Source of the DNA: RFTU01 sp049423145
GTDB lineage: Bacteria > Pseudomonadota > Gammaproteobacteria > Burkholderiales > Burkholderiaceae_C
Length of the DNA stretch: 20,986 nucleotides
Direction of reading: 5' to 3'
NCBI GenBank assembly: GCA_049423145.1
Contig: JBMSQF010000048.1
Location: 1-20,986 of the forward strand
Below, piece by piece: positions 6,349 through 15,041 of the stretch. Both the position numbers and the translations under genes were made by a program. The notes beneath the pieces are model-generated. The model was not told where the DNA came from and searched no databases. It was given only the letters and a program-made list of their open reading frames with translations. Every line of letters starts with the position of its first letter. Position 1 is the first letter of the stretch.

Positions 6349-7104
6349 GTGAAGACCGAAGACCCGACTTCCAGCGCGCCCCTTCCCCGCCATGTGGCCA
6401 TCGTGATGGATGGCAATGGCCGGTGGGCGACGCAACGGGGGCTTCCGAGGCTCTTGGGCCACAAGGAAGGGGTGGAAGCGCTGGTGCGCGCGGTTCGGGC
6501 CTTCACGAACCGAGGCGTGCAGATGCTCACCGTCTACGCCTTCTCCACCGAGAACTGGAGCCGGCCGGAACCTGAAGTCTCGGGGCTGATGTCTCTGGTG
6601 CCGACGGCGATGAAGGCGCACCTGGAGCACCTCTCACGCCAGGGCGTTCGCCTGCGCGCGGTGGGCGATCTGAGCGCCTTGTCCCCCAAAATCCGTCAGG
6701 CCTTCGCGCGTATGGAGGACATGACGGCGGGCAACCGTCGCATCACGCTGAATGTGGCCTTCAACTACGGTGGACGCTGGGACGTGGTGCAAGCCTGCCG
6801 ACGGGCCATGGAGGCGGGTGTCAACCCGCAGAAGTTGGACGAGCGAACCCTCAGCCGCTACATGGCCCTGGCCGATACACCCGACCCTGACCTGCTCATC
6901 CGCACCGGGGGCGAGTGTCGTCTCAGCAACTTTCTCCTGTGGCAACTGGCTTATGCCGAGATGTTCTTCACCGAGCGGCTCTGGCCTGAGTTTGACGACG
7001 AGGACGTCGATCAGGCGCTGAAGTTCTACGCCACGCGTGAAAGGCGTTTCGGTTCGCTGCCCGGTCACCATCCGCCGGCCGATGGGCTCGCCGCGCATGG
7101 CTGA
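6349..7104 (+). CDS. uppS: Undecaprenyl diphosphate synthase (cis-prenyltransferase)
   Basis: UppS extends farnesyl diphosphate with eight isopentenyl units to make the C55 lipid carrier for peptidoglycan and O-antigen; it is cytosolic and acts at the membrane. The 251-residue product shows HVAIVMDGNGRW at about 15-26, with catalytic Asp21, then GHKEG, YAFSTENW at 63-70, and RTGGECRLSNF at 185-195, followed by the LLWQ-YAE-F block. Position 190 is Cys where many homologues have Gln or Leu. The start is GTG at 6349 with TAAGG just upstream (6341-6345). A later ATG would remove part of the conserved N-terminal strand. It opens the envelope gene run. Confidence 0.96.
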   Translation: MKTEDPTSSAPLPRHVAIVMDGNGRWATQRGLPRLLGHKEGVEALVRAVRAFTNRGVQMLTVYAFSTENWSRPEPEVSGLMSLVPTAMKAHLEHLSRQGVRLRAVGDLSALSPKIRQAFARMEDMTAGNRRITLNVAFNYGGRWDVVQACRRAMEAGVNPQKLDERTLSRYMALADTPDPDLLIRTGGECRLSNFLLWQLAYAEMFFTERLWPEFDDEDVDQALKFYATRERRFGSLPGHHPPADGLAAHG

Positions 7105-7121
7105 TGGACCTGCCCACCGCT

Positions 7122-7136
7122 TCAGCGATCCGCTGA
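7122..7136 (+). repeat. Short inverted repeat in the uppS-cdsA gap
   Basis: TCAGCG (7122-7127) and CGCTGA (7131-7136) form a perfect 6-bp stem with a three-base loop ATC. It lies in the 63-nt gap between uppS and cdsA. There is no T-run after it. It could be a minor mRNA structure or chance in GC-rich sequence. Confidence 0.3.
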
Positions 7137-7167
7137 CTGCGCCACAGAATCTCATGGGCTGAGCCTG

Positions 7168-8013
7168 ATGTTGCGGCAACGCGTGATCACCGCGCTGATT
7201 TTGGTGGCCCTGCTGCTGCCGACCCTGTTGACGAGTTCGGTTGTGCCCTTCAGCCTATTTGCCCTGGTGCTGGCAGTTGCCGGTGCCTGGGAGTGGGCGC
7301 GGCTCAACGGACTTTCGGGCTACCGGGCATATGGTTACGCAGCCCTGGTGTTGGCCGCTGCGGCAGCGACGCTGATGGTTGACGGCTTGCTTCTGCGATC
7401 GGGCCTGGGCTGGGTGTGGCTGTCGGTGATGTGGGTGGTGCTGTGCTGCCTGCTGCTGCCCCAAGGCCCCCAGGGCTGGGGTCGCCTGCCGGCGGGATTT
7501 CGACTGGTCATTGGGCTCGTGGTGATGTTCAGTACCTGGTTGGCCCTCACCCATGCGCGCGGCGTGGGCGTGAACTTCCTGCTCTCAGTGATGTGCCTTG
7601 TTTGGGCTTCCGATGTGTCGGCCTACTTCGCAGGACATCGGTGGGGTCGACGGCGACTGGCCCCGACCATCAGCCCGGGAAAAACCTGGGAGGGTGTGGC
7701 GGGCGCCTGTACCGGTGTGCTGCTCCTGGGTCTGCTGTGGATGGCGGCCGAGCGTCATCTGGCGCTGGGTGAGCCCAGCATTTTTGGGCGGGCCCTGCGC
7801 GATTTTGGTGGCCTGGGTTTGGTGGTCGTGGTGACCGTCCTGGTTGCCCTTGGTGTGGTGGGTGACCTGTTCGAGTCGATGATCAAGCGTGTGGTGGGCG
7901 CCAAGGACAGCAGCCAGCTGCTGCCCGGCCACGGTGGCGTTTTGGACCGCGTGGATGCCTTGCTGCCGGTATTGCCGGCCGCGATGGCCGTTTTGGCGCT
8001 GGGGCAGCGATGA
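7168..8013 (+). CDS. cdsA: Phosphatidate cytidylyltransferase (CDP-diglyceride synthase)
   Basis: CdsA makes CDP-diacylglycerol from phosphatidic acid and CTP, the precursor of all major phospholipids; it is an integral inner-membrane enzyme. The 281-residue product is mostly hydrophobic with roughly seven to eight membrane segments. The family signature is at about 238-264: MIKRVVGAKDSSQLLPGHGG followed by VLDRVD, containing the conserved Lys-Asp and the terminal Asp. ISPGKTWEG in the middle is also a family block. The ATG at 7168 follows a 63-nt gap. The TGA stop shares bases with the ATG of dxr (ATGA, 8010-8013), which indicates translational coupling. Confidence 0.95.
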   Translation: MLRQRVITALILVALLLPTLLTSSVVPFSLFALVLAVAGAWEWARLNGLSGYRAYGYAALVLAAAAATLMVDGLLLRSGLGWVWLSVMWVVLCCLLLPQGPQGWGRLPAGFRLVIGLVVMFSTWLALTHARGVGVNFLLSVMCLVWASDVSAYFAGHRWGRRRLAPTISPGKTWEGVAGACTGVLLLGLLWMAAERHLALGEPSIFGRALRDFGGLGLVVVVTVLVALGVVGDLFESMIKRVVGAKDSSQLLPGHGGVLDRVDALLPVLPAAMAVLALGQR

Positions 8014-9200
8014 GCGGCAAACTGCGTTTGGCGGTCCTGGGCTCGACGGGTTCGATCGGCACCAGCACACTTGATGTTGCTGCTCGCCATCCCGATCGCA
8101 TCGAGATCAGAGCCCTGTCTGCGCACAGCCGGGTTGACGAGCTGGTGGCGCAGTGTCTGCAGTGGCGACCGGCCTATGCCGTGGTGACCGATCCGTCGCG
8201 TGCATCGGATGTCTCGCGGCGGCTGAAGGCGGCCGGCTGCCCCACGGCCGTGCTGGCCGGTCCGCAAGGCCTGTGCGATGTGGCGGCTGACGCCGCGGTG
8301 GACGCCGTCATGGCGGCCGTCGTCGGGGCGGCGGGGCTTCCGTCGTGCCTGGCCGCTGCTCGGGCTGGGAAGCGTCTTTTGCTGGCCAACAAGGAGGCAC
8401 TGGTGGTAGGGGGGGCCGTCTTCATGCAGGCGGTGCGCGAGGGCGGCGCGACCTTGATCCCCATCGACAGCGAGCACTCGGCCATCTTCCAGTGCTTGCC
8501 GGAAGACCGAAGCACCTGGTCACACCGCATCGATCACATCATTCTCACGGCATCCGGAGGACCGTTCCGACAGCGTGATCCAGCCTCGCTTGAGGCCGTC
8601 ACCCCCGATGAAGCCTGTGCCCATCCCACTTGGGTCATGGGGCGGAAGATTTCGGTCGACTCTGCCACCATGATGAACAAGGCGCTGGAAGTGATTGAGG
8701 CGCGGTGGCTGTTCGACCTGGAGCCTCACCGCATCAGGGCGGTCATCCACCCGCAGAGCATCGTCCACTCGATGGTGGTGTGCAAGGACCAGTCGGTTCT
8801 GGCGCAGTTGGGAACCCCGGATATGCGGGTGCCGATCGCCTATGGTCTGGCGTGGCCCAACCGCATCGAGTCCGGGGCTCAGGGCCTGAACTGGACATCC
8901 CTCAAGGCCTTGACCTTCGAGGAGGCCGATGAGCGTCGCTTTCCCGGACTCTTCCTGGCCTGGGCGGCGCTCGACGGCCCACTGGGCAGCACGGCGGTGC
9001 TCAATGCCGCCAACGAGGTGGCGGTCGAGCGCTTTCTATCCGGGCGCATCGGGTTCATGGATATCCATCGACTCAATGCGCGGGCGTTGTCGCAGGTGGA
9101 CCCCCAACTGGATGTCCGCGCTGGCGTGGAGGATCTGATCGCGCTCGACCGCCGAGTTCGCGCCTACGTGGGTGAGTGGGCCGATGCCCAGGCCCGTTGA
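8010..9200 (+). CDS. dxr: 1-deoxy-D-xylulose 5-phosphate reductoisomerase
   Basis: DXR converts DXP to MEP with NADPH and a divalent metal, the first committed step of non-mevalonate isoprenoid synthesis; it is cytosolic and the fosmidomycin target. The 396-residue product has the NADPH-binding GSTGSIG at 11-17, LLLANKEALV at about 123-132, the metal-binding SEHSAIFQ block with Asp153 and Glu155, SGGPFR at 182-187, KISVDSATMMNKALEVIEA at about 213-231 with Glu230, and HPQSIVHSMV. All expected catalytic residues are present. The start overlaps the cdsA stop by 4 nt. Together with uppS it supplies polyprenyl carriers. Confidence 0.98.
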   Translation: MSGKLRLAVLGSTGSIGTSTLDVAARHPDRIEIRALSAHSRVDELVAQCLQWRPAYAVVTDPSRASDVSRRLKAAGCPTAVLAGPQGLCDVAADAAVDAVMAAVVGAAGLPSCLAAARAGKRLLLANKEALVVGGAVFMQAVREGGATLIPIDSEHSAIFQCLPEDRSTWSHRIDHIILTASGGPFRQRDPASLEAVTPDEACAHPTWVMGRKISVDSATMMNKALEVIEARWLFDLEPHRIRAVIHPQSIVHSMVVCKDQSVLAQLGTPDMRVPIAYGLAWPNRIESGAQGLNWTSLKALTFEEADERRFPGLFLAWAALDGPLGSTAVLNAANEVAVERFLSGRIGFMDIHRLNARALSQVDPQLDVRAGVEDLIALDRRVRAYVGEWADAQAR

Positions 9201-9215
9201 ATCCGGGGCCCATCC

Positions 9216-10643
9216 ATGACAACGGTTTTGTATTTCCTGTTGGCCATTGGCGTCCTGGTCACGGTGCACGAGTGGGGTCACTATCGGATGGCACGTGCTT
9301 GTGGCGTCAAGGTGCTGCGCTTTTCCGTGGGCTTCGGGCCCGTGCTCTTGCGTCGCCAAGCCCACGCCGATGCCACCGAGTGGGTGCTGTGTGCCCTGCC
9401 GCTGGGCGGCTATGTCCGGATGCTGGACTCGCGTGAAGAAGCTGTGGCGCCCCAACAGCTTCCCCGGGCCTTTGACCAGCGCCCCCTGATTCAGCGTTCC
9501 CTGATCGTGGCGGCCGGCCCTTTGGCCAATCTGCTGTTGGCGGTGCTGCTCTACGCGGCGGCGGCCTGGTGGGGCACACAGGAGCCTGTTGCACGCCTGG
9601 CCTCTCCGGTGGCCGGTAGTTTGGCCGAACGGGCTGGATTGCAGGCGGGGGACCGCGTGGTGGCCGCCTGCATCGGGGGTCAGGACCCGCTGGGCGCTGA
9701 TGCGGCACGTGACTGTGTGGACATCGAGTCTCTGGGGCAACTGCACTGGCAGTTGACGCGTGCCGCACTCGACCGCTCAACGCTGACGATCGAACTGGCG
9801 GGGGATGGGCCTTCGGGCACCCGCCGGGCTGTTCTTCGCCTGACCGAGATGGGCGGAGAGGTCGACGAGCAGTTCATACGCCGAGTCGGGCTGACGGGCG
9901 CCTACAACGAGCCTGTGATCCAGCGCGTCGTGGAAGGGGGGGCGGCGCAGGCTGCCGGCGTGAAGGCCGGTGACCGTGTCTTGGCGGTGGACGGGTGGTT
10001 GGTTCGGGATGCCTCTGCCCTGCGCGAACGCATCCGAGCCTGGGGTGCGGCCGCGCGTGGTTCAGGTGCGACCGCAGACACCCCTCCGAACACCGCTGCA
10101 CAACGCTGGCGCATCCTCCGAGACGGGCGCGAGATGGAACTCGAGGTTCGCCCGCAAATGGTGCCATCGGGTGATGGCCCCCCCATCGGCCGGGTTGAGG
10201 CGGTGATCGGCACGGCGCCCGAGACGGTCTTGGTGCGCCGTGATGCCGGGCCCGCATTGGTGCAGGGGGTCTCGCAGTCCCTGGAGATGTCTTGGCTGAC
10301 GATCCGGATGATCGGGCGCATGATCATCGGGGAGGCGTCGCTCAAACAGCTCTCGGGTCCCCTGACCATCGCGGATGCGGCCGGGCAATCGGCCCAACGC
10401 GGCGCGACCCAGTACCTCGGTTTCCTGGCGCTGGTCAGTGTCAGTCTGTTCGTCCTGAATCTGGTGCCTTTGCCGATGCTGGACGGTGGACACCTCATGT
10501 ATCATCTTTTTGAGGCGTTAACCGGTCGCCCACCTTCAGAGGTATGGCTGGAACGCCTTCAGCGCATCGGCATGGTGCTCCTGCTGATGCTGATGGCCGT
10601 GGCCTTGACCAACGATGTCCTGCGCCTGCTGGGCCCGAACTGA
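9216..10643 (+). CDS. rseP: RIP metalloprotease RseP (site-2 protease)
   Basis: RseP is an inner-membrane zinc protease that cleaves anti-sigma factors such as RseA in the sigma-E envelope stress response and clears signal-peptide remnants. The 475-residue product has the zinc motif HEWGH at residues 18-22 in the first membrane segment and the second zinc site NLVPLPMLDGG at 415-425, with Asp423. Two PDZ domains lie in the periplasmic region, roughly 125-205 and 215-310. Further membrane segments are near 92-115, 400-420 and 448-468. It is slightly longer than E. coli RseP (450), the extra length being in the PDZ regions. It follows dxr by 15 nt and precedes bamA, whose folding state feeds the same stress pathway. 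Confidence 0.96.
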   Translation: MTTVLYFLLAIGVLVTVHEWGHYRMARACGVKVLRFSVGFGPVLLRRQAHADATEWVLCALPLGGYVRMLDSREEAVAPQQLPRAFDQRPLIQRSLIVAAGPLANLLLAVLLYAAAAWWGTQEPVARLASPVAGSLAERAGLQAGDRVVAACIGGQDPLGADAARDCVDIESLGQLHWQLTRAALDRSTLTIELAGDGPSGTRRAVLRLTEMGGEVDEQFIRRVGLTGAYNEPVIQRVVEGGAAQAAGVKAGDRVLAVDGWLVRDASALRERIRAWGAAARGSGATADTPPNTAAQRWRILRDGREMELEVRPQMVPSGDGPPIGRVEAVIGTAPETVLVRRDAGPALVQGVSQSLEMSWLTIRMIGRMIIGEASLKQLSGPLTIADAAGQSAQRGATQYLGFLALVSVSLFVLNLVPLPMLDGGHLMYHLFEALTGRPPSEVWLERLQRIGMVLLLMLMAVALTNDVLRLLGPN

Positions 10644-10652
10644 CTGCCTTCC

Positions 10653-12962
10653 ATGCTTCTTTCCGAATCTGCGCAGCGCCTGAACCCCCTGATCGCCTGC
10701 GTGGCCACCATGGCCCTGGCCACGGCTGCGACCAAGGCCTGGGCGATTGATCCGTTCACCATCAAGGACATCCGCGTGGAGGGTCTGCAACGTTCGGATC
10801 CCGGAACCGTGTTCGCGGCACTTCCGTTTCGAGTGGGTGACCTCTACAGCGAGGAAAAGGGCGCCGCAGCGGTTCGTGCGCTCTTTGCAACCGGCCTCTT
10901 CAAGGATGTTCGGTTGCAGGTCGAGGCCGAGGTTCTCGTAGTCGTGGTGGAGGAGCGCCCCATCATCGGCCGTGTGGACTTCGCGGGCATCAAGGAGTTC
11001 GACAAGGACACCTTGGTCAAGGCACTCAAGGACGCTGGAATCTCCGAAGGCCAACCGTTCGATCGGGCCCTGGTGGATCGTGCTGAGCAGGAAATCAAAC
11101 GCCAGTACCTGTCGCGCAGCCTGTATGGCGCTGAGGTGGTCACCACCGTGACCCCACAGGAGCGCAATCGGGTGTCGGTGACCTTCACCACCACCGAAGG
11201 GGAGCCCGCCAAGATCAAAGAGATCCGGATCCTCGGGGCGCGCGTGTTCAAGGAGTCCGACCTGGTGGATCTGCTGGACCAGACCCGCAGCGGATGGTTC
11301 ACCTGGTACACCAAGCGGGACCGCTATGCGCGATCCAAGCTCAATGCCGACCTCGAGACGCTGCGGGCCCACTACACCAACCGCGGCTACCTGGAGTTTG
11401 CGGTTGAATCGACCCAAGTGACGATGTCGCCGGACAAACAGTCCATCTCCATCGTGATCACCGTACGAGAGGGTCAGCCTTACACCGTCACCGCAGTCCG
11501 CCTGGCCGGCGAGCTGTTGGGGCGTGATGATGAGCTGAAGTCCCTCATCACGGTCAAGCCCGGTTCGGCTTACCGCAGCGAGGATGTGGCCGAGTCCCAG
11601 CGCCGCATCACCGATCGGTTCGGTGTGTACGGCTATGCCTTTGCGCGGGTGGAGGCCCGGCAGGACATCAACCGTGAAACGGGACAGGTCGAACTCACCC
11701 TCGTCGCCGATCCCGGTCGGCGCGCCTATGTGCGACGCATCAACATTTCGGGCAACACCAGCACCCGCGATGAAGTGATCCGGCGCGAGTTCCGCCAGTT
11801 CGAATCGTCTTGGTACGACAGCCGCAAGATCAGGCTGTCCAAGGAGCGTTTGGAGCGGATGGCCTACTTCAAGGACGTGAACATTGACACCCAAGAAGTA
11901 CCGGGAACCGCGGATCAGGTCGATCTGACCGCCACCGTCACGGAAAAGGCGACTGGTAACTTCCAGATCGGGGCAGGCTATTCGAGCCTCGAGCGCCTGA
12001 CCATTTCGGGCTCCCTGCAGAAGGAGAACTTCCTGGGCACGGGCCACTACTTGGGCCTGCAAGTCAACAGTGGGCGCTTCAACCGCAACTTGACGGTGTC
12101 CACGGTCGATCCCTACTTCACCAAAGACGGTGTATCGCGGGCCATTGATGTCTTCTACCGGACCGCTCGCCCCTTCAATACCCAGGGTGAAACCTACGAA
12201 TTGATGACACCGGGGACCGCGGTTCGCTTCGGCATCCCCTTCTCCGAGGTGGACACCGTTTTCGTGGGCTTGGGCGCAGAACAGACGCGCATCAAGGGCT
12301 CGGCGGCGCTGCCCAACCTGTACTTCCTCTACCGCGAGAACTTCGGATCGAACAGCACCGCCTTCCCGTTGACCGTGGGTTGGGCGCGTGATGAGCGCGA
12401 CAACGTCCTCACGCCCACGCGTGGCCGCCTGCAGCGGGTCAACCTGGAGCTCTCGGCGCTGGGGGATGCGCAATACACCCGCACCAACCTGCAGTACCAG
12501 CAGTACTTCCCGTTCTGGAACCGCAAGCTCACCCTGGGCGTGAATGCCGAGCTGGGTTGGGGAGCGGGCTTGGGGAACAAGCCCTATCCGATCTTCAAGA
12601 ACTTCTATGGCGGCGGACTCGGCTCGGTGCGCGTGTTCCAGCAGGGTTCCCTCGGCCCGGTCGATGTGACGGGGGCGTACATCGGCGGCTCCAAGCGGTT
12701 CAACCTGAACACCGAGCTCTACCTGCCGGTACCCGGCACGGGCAATGACAAGAGCCTGCGCCTGTTCGCTTTTGGGGATGCGGGCAATGTGTGGGCGGAC
12801 ACCGAGCGACCGGATTTCGATTCACTGCGAGCTGCAGCGGGTTTGGGCCTGAGCTGGATCTCGCCCGTGGGGCCGCTCAAGCTCAGTTGGGGCACCCCCA
12901 TAAAGTATCGTCCGCAAGATAGAATCCAGCGGTTTCAATTCCAGATCGGAACGGCGTTCTGA
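10653..12962 (+). CDS. bamA: Outer-membrane protein assembly factor BamA
   Basis: BamA is the central Omp85 protein of the BAM complex, folding beta-barrel proteins into the outer membrane. The 769-residue precursor has a signal peptide with likely cleavage after AWA at residue 31. Five POTRA domains follow (about 33-430), then a C-terminal 16-strand barrel (about 431-769) ending in the aromatic FQFQIGTAF. POTRA5 contains VRRINISGNTSTRDEVIRRE. The barrel lid-loop motif, normally VRG(F/Y), reads V659-R660-V661-F662, so the conserved Gly is replaced. The start at 10653 is 9 nt after the rseP stop, with no obvious Shine-Dalgarno. It is followed after 5 nt by skp, its chaperone partner. Confidence 0.97.
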   Translation: MLLSESAQRLNPLIACVATMALATAATKAWAIDPFTIKDIRVEGLQRSDPGTVFAALPFRVGDLYSEEKGAAAVRALFATGLFKDVRLQVEAEVLVVVVEERPIIGRVDFAGIKEFDKDTLVKALKDAGISEGQPFDRALVDRAEQEIKRQYLSRSLYGAEVVTTVTPQERNRVSVTFTTTEGEPAKIKEIRILGARVFKESDLVDLLDQTRSGWFTWYTKRDRYARSKLNADLETLRAHYTNRGYLEFAVESTQVTMSPDKQSISIVITVREGQPYTVTAVRLAGELLGRDDELKSLITVKPGSAYRSEDVAESQRRITDRFGVYGYAFARVEARQDINRETGQVELTLVADPGRRAYVRRINISGNTSTRDEVIRREFRQFESSWYDSRKIRLSKERLERMAYFKDVNIDTQEVPGTADQVDLTATVTEKATGNFQIGAGYSSLERLTISGSLQKENFLGTGHYLGLQVNSGRFNRNLTVSTVDPYFTKDGVSRAIDVFYRTARPFNTQGETYELMTPGTAVRFGIPFSEVDTVFVGLGAEQTRIKGSAALPNLYFLYRENFGSNSTAFPLTVGWARDERDNVLTPTRGRLQRVNLELSALGDAQYTRTNLQYQQYFPFWNRKLTLGVNAELGWGAGLGNKPYPIFKNFYGGGLGSVRVFQQGSLGPVDVTGAYIGGSKRFNLNTELYLPVPGTGNDKSLRLFAFGDAGNVWADTERPDFDSLRAAAGLGLSWISPVGPLKLSWGTPIKYRPQDRIQRFQFQIGTAF
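12920..12925 (+). promoter_or_regulatory. Possible -10 box upstream of skp, inside bamA
   Basis: TAGAAT matches five of six -10 bases and lies in an unusually AT-rich patch at the 3' end of bamA, 42 nt before the skp ATG. The same TAGAATCC string occurs upstream of ppsA (19421-19428). No acceptable -35 is seen 16-18 nt upstream, so it stays a weak candidate. Confidence 0.25.
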
Positions 12963-12967
12963 ACACC

Positions 12968-13480
12968 ATGAAGAAGATGATCTCCATCAAGCGGCTCCTC
13001 GGTGCGGCGACTTTGGCAGCACTGCCCTTGTTTGTTCAGGCGCAGGAACTGAAGATCGGCTACGTCAACAGCGAGCGAGTGTTGCGCGAGTCCGCGGCGG
13101 CCCGGGCAGCCAGCACGAAAATCGAGGCCGAATTTGGCAAGCGTGAAAAGGATCTCAACGACATGGCCGGCCGCCTGAAGGCTGCGTCGGACAAGTTCGA
13201 GAAGGATGCGCCGACGCTGGCGGAGGCTGAGCGCAACCGTCGCCAGCGCGAACTCGGCGAGCAGGACCGTGACCTCCAGCGCAAGCGCCGTGAATTCCAG
13301 GAAGATCTGAACCAGCGTCGGAATGAGGAAATCGCTTCGATCCAGGAACGCACGGGCCGCGTGATCCGTCAGATCATGGATTCCGAGAAGTACGACCTCA
13401 TCCTCATTGACGTCGGTTTCGCCGGTGCTCGCGTGGACATCACCAAGAAGGTGATGGACGCGCTCAACAACGCCAAGTGA
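12968..13480 (+). CDS. skp: Periplasmic chaperone Skp/OmpH
   Basis: Skp holds unfolded outer-membrane proteins in the periplasm and delivers them to the BAM complex as a jellyfish-shaped trimer. The 170-residue precursor has a signal peptide with likely cleavage after QA at residue 25. The mature part begins with the short strand LKIGYVNSERVL, then a long charged, helical, coiled-coil section (about 55-130) rich in Glu, Arg and Lys that forms the tentacles. It ends with the strand YDLILIDVGFAGA and DITKKVMDAL. Length and layout are typical of the family. It is 5 nt downstream of bamA and precedes lpxD, the classic order. Confidence 0.94.
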   Translation: MKKMISIKRLLGAATLAALPLFVQAQELKIGYVNSERVLRESAAARAASTKIEAEFGKREKDLNDMAGRLKAASDKFEKDAPTLAEAERNRRQRELGEQDRDLQRKRREFQEDLNQRRNEEIASIQERTGRVIRQIMDSEKYDLILIDVGFAGARVDITKKVMDALNNAK

Positions 13481-13486
13481 TGCGGC

Positions 13487-13510
13487 CAGGGCGCTCATGA
13501 ACGCGCCCTG
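13487..13510 (+). repeat. Inverted repeat in the skp-lpxD gap
   Basis: CAGGGCGC (13487-13494) and GCGCCCTG (13503-13510) form a perfect 8-bp stem with an 8-nt loop. It starts 6 nt after the skp stop in the 51-nt gap before lpxD. No T-run follows, so it is more likely an mRNA-stabilising or processing structure than an efficient terminator. Confidence 0.5.
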
Positions 13511-13531
13511 ACGAACCCGCAACCGCTCGCG

Positions 13532-14566
13532 ATGCTCACCAACCCGCTCGCCATTGCCGAACGGGTGGGCGGACGCGTCCAAGGCGATCCCCGCAGACCC
13601 ATCTCTGGCATGGCCACGCTGCAGTCGGCGACTGGGCGCTGCGTCGCGTTTCTCTCCAACCCGCGATACCGGTCTCAACTGGCGCACACCCAGGCTGGAT
13701 GCGTCATCTTGGCCGAGCGCGTACTGCCCCTGACGGCGGGGGAGTGCGCGGGCGCCAGCCTCGTGGTGGTGGCCGATCCCTACCTGGCCTATGCACGCCT
13801 CAGTCAGTGGTGGGCAGCCCAGATTCGGGCTCGACCCCCGCTTGGTATCCATGCGAGCGCGGTTGTCGAAGAGGGCGCGCGCGTGCATCCGGCCGCCTCG
13901 GTGGGTCCGTTTTCCCATGTGGCGGCGGGTGCGGTGGTGGGCGAGGGAGCGGTCATCGGACCGCACTGCGTGGTCGGGGCCGATGCCCGGATTGGCGCCT
14001 ACACGCGGCTGTCGGCTTCGGTATCGGTCCTGCAGGGCTGCGAAGTGGGTGCGCGGGGAATCCTGCACCCCGGTGCCGTCATCGGTGCAGACGGTTTTGG
14101 CTTTGCACCCGATGCGGGCTCCTGGGTGAAGATTGAGCAACTCGGTGCCGTCGTCATCGGTGACGATGTCGAGGTGGGCGCCAACACCTGCATCGACCGC
14201 GGTGCCCTCGACAACACTGTCATCGAAGACGGCGTGAAGCTCGACAACCTCATCCAGATCGGTCACAACGTCCGCATTGGTCGGGGTTCTGCCATGGCCG
14301 GGTGCGTCGGAGTGGCCGGCAGCGCCACCATCGGTCAACGCTGCACCGTCGGTGGCGGCGCCATCATCCTGGGTCATCTGACGCTGGCCGACGATGTACA
14401 CATCTCGGCGGCCACCGTGGTGACGCGGTCCATCAATCAGCCCGGTCAGTACAGTGGCGTCTTTCCCTTCGACGACAATGCCGCCTGGGAAAAGAACGCC
14501 GCCACGCTGCGCCAGCTGCACCAGATGCGCGACCGCCTGCGGCAACTGGAAAAGAAGGTCCCCTGA
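13532..14566 (+). CDS. lpxD: UDP-3-O-(3-hydroxyacyl)glucosamine N-acyltransferase
   Basis: LpxD adds the second 3-hydroxyacyl chain to UDP-3-O-acyl-glucosamine from acyl-ACP, the third step of lipid A synthesis. The 344-residue product has the N-terminal uridine-binding domain (about 1-100, with CVAFLSNPRY), then a left-handed parallel beta helix of hexapeptide repeats (about 103-285), and a C-terminal helix. The catalytic His245 lies in IQIGHNVRIG, and the GADGFGFAPD block at about 185-194 matches the family. The ATG at 13532 is the only sensible start. It is followed 2 nt later by fabZ. Confidence 0.97.
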   Translation: MLTNPLAIAERVGGRVQGDPRRPISGMATLQSATGRCVAFLSNPRYRSQLAHTQAGCVILAERVLPLTAGECAGASLVVVADPYLAYARLSQWWAAQIRARPPLGIHASAVVEEGARVHPAASVGPFSHVAAGAVVGEGAVIGPHCVVGADARIGAYTRLSASVSVLQGCEVGARGILHPGAVIGADGFGFAPDAGSWVKIEQLGAVVIGDDVEVGANTCIDRGALDNTVIEDGVKLDNLIQIGHNVRIGRGSAMAGCVGVAGSATIGQRCTVGGGAIILGHLTLADDVHISAATVVTRSINQPGQYSGVFPFDDNAAWEKNAATLRQLHQMRDRLRQLEKKVP

Positions 14567-14568
14567 CC

Positions 14569-15009
14569 ATGCTCGATATCCACCGCATCCTCAAGCTGCT
14601 GCCCCACCGCTATCCCATCCTGCTGGTGGATCGGGTGCTCGCCTTCGAGAAGGACAAGCGCATCCAGGCGCTGAAGAACGTCAGCATCAACGAGCCGTTT
14701 TTCCAGGGGCACTTCCCCTCGCGCCCGGTGATGCCGGGTGTGCTGATGCTGGAGGCGCTGGCGCAAACGGCGGCTCTTCTGAGCTTTTCCTCCGCCGGAA
14801 CCGAGCCCGGCGAGGACACCGTGGTGTACTTTGTCGGTATCGATGGCGCCCGCTTCAAGCGCGTGGTGGAGCCTGGTGATCAGTTGCTGCTCAATGCCGA
14901 AATCGAGCGTGCGCGGGCCGGCATCTACAAATACAAGGCCTGGGCCACAGTGGGCAACGAGGTGGCTGTTGAAGCGGAGTTGATGTGCACGATGCGCAAG
15001 GTGTCCTGA
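14569..15009 (+). CDS. fabZ: 3-hydroxyacyl-[acyl-carrier-protein] dehydratase FabZ
   Basis: FabZ dehydrates 3-hydroxyacyl-ACP in fatty-acid elongation and so competes with LpxA and LpxD for their acyl donors. The 146-residue hot-dog-fold product has LPHRYPILLVDRV at about 11-23, then the active-site block GHFPSRPVMPGVLMLEALAQ with catalytic His48 and Glu62. The length is typical. The ATG at 14569 is 2 nt after the lpxD stop and matches the conserved MLDIHRILKLLPHR start; an in-frame ATG far upstream at 14302 lies inside lpxD. Placement between lpxD and lpxA is the standard proteobacterial order. Confidence 0.97.
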   Translation: MLDIHRILKLLPHRYPILLVDRVLAFEKDKRIQALKNVSINEPFFQGHFPSRPVMPGVLMLEALAQTAALLSFSSAGTEPGEDTVVYFVGIDGARFKRVVEPGDQLLLNAEIERARAGIYKYKAWATVGNEVAVEAELMCTMRKVS

Positions 15010-15041
15010 GGCCAAGCGATTCATTCACTCCCACACCGGCC

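Noticed and set aside
10536..12473. 645-codon open frame antisense to bamA
   Set aside because: It mirrors the GC-rich codon pattern of bamA and shows no recognisable domain. bamA is certain on the other strand.
12935..14545. 536-codon open frame antisense to skp and lpxD
   Set aside because: Both plus-strand genes are unambiguous. The antisense product has His/Gly/Asp-rich composition typical of a shadow frame.
14302..14568. Longer fabZ start at 14302
   Set aside because: The extension lies entirely inside lpxD and is unrelated to FabZ. The conserved MLDIHRILKLLPHR start is at 14569.
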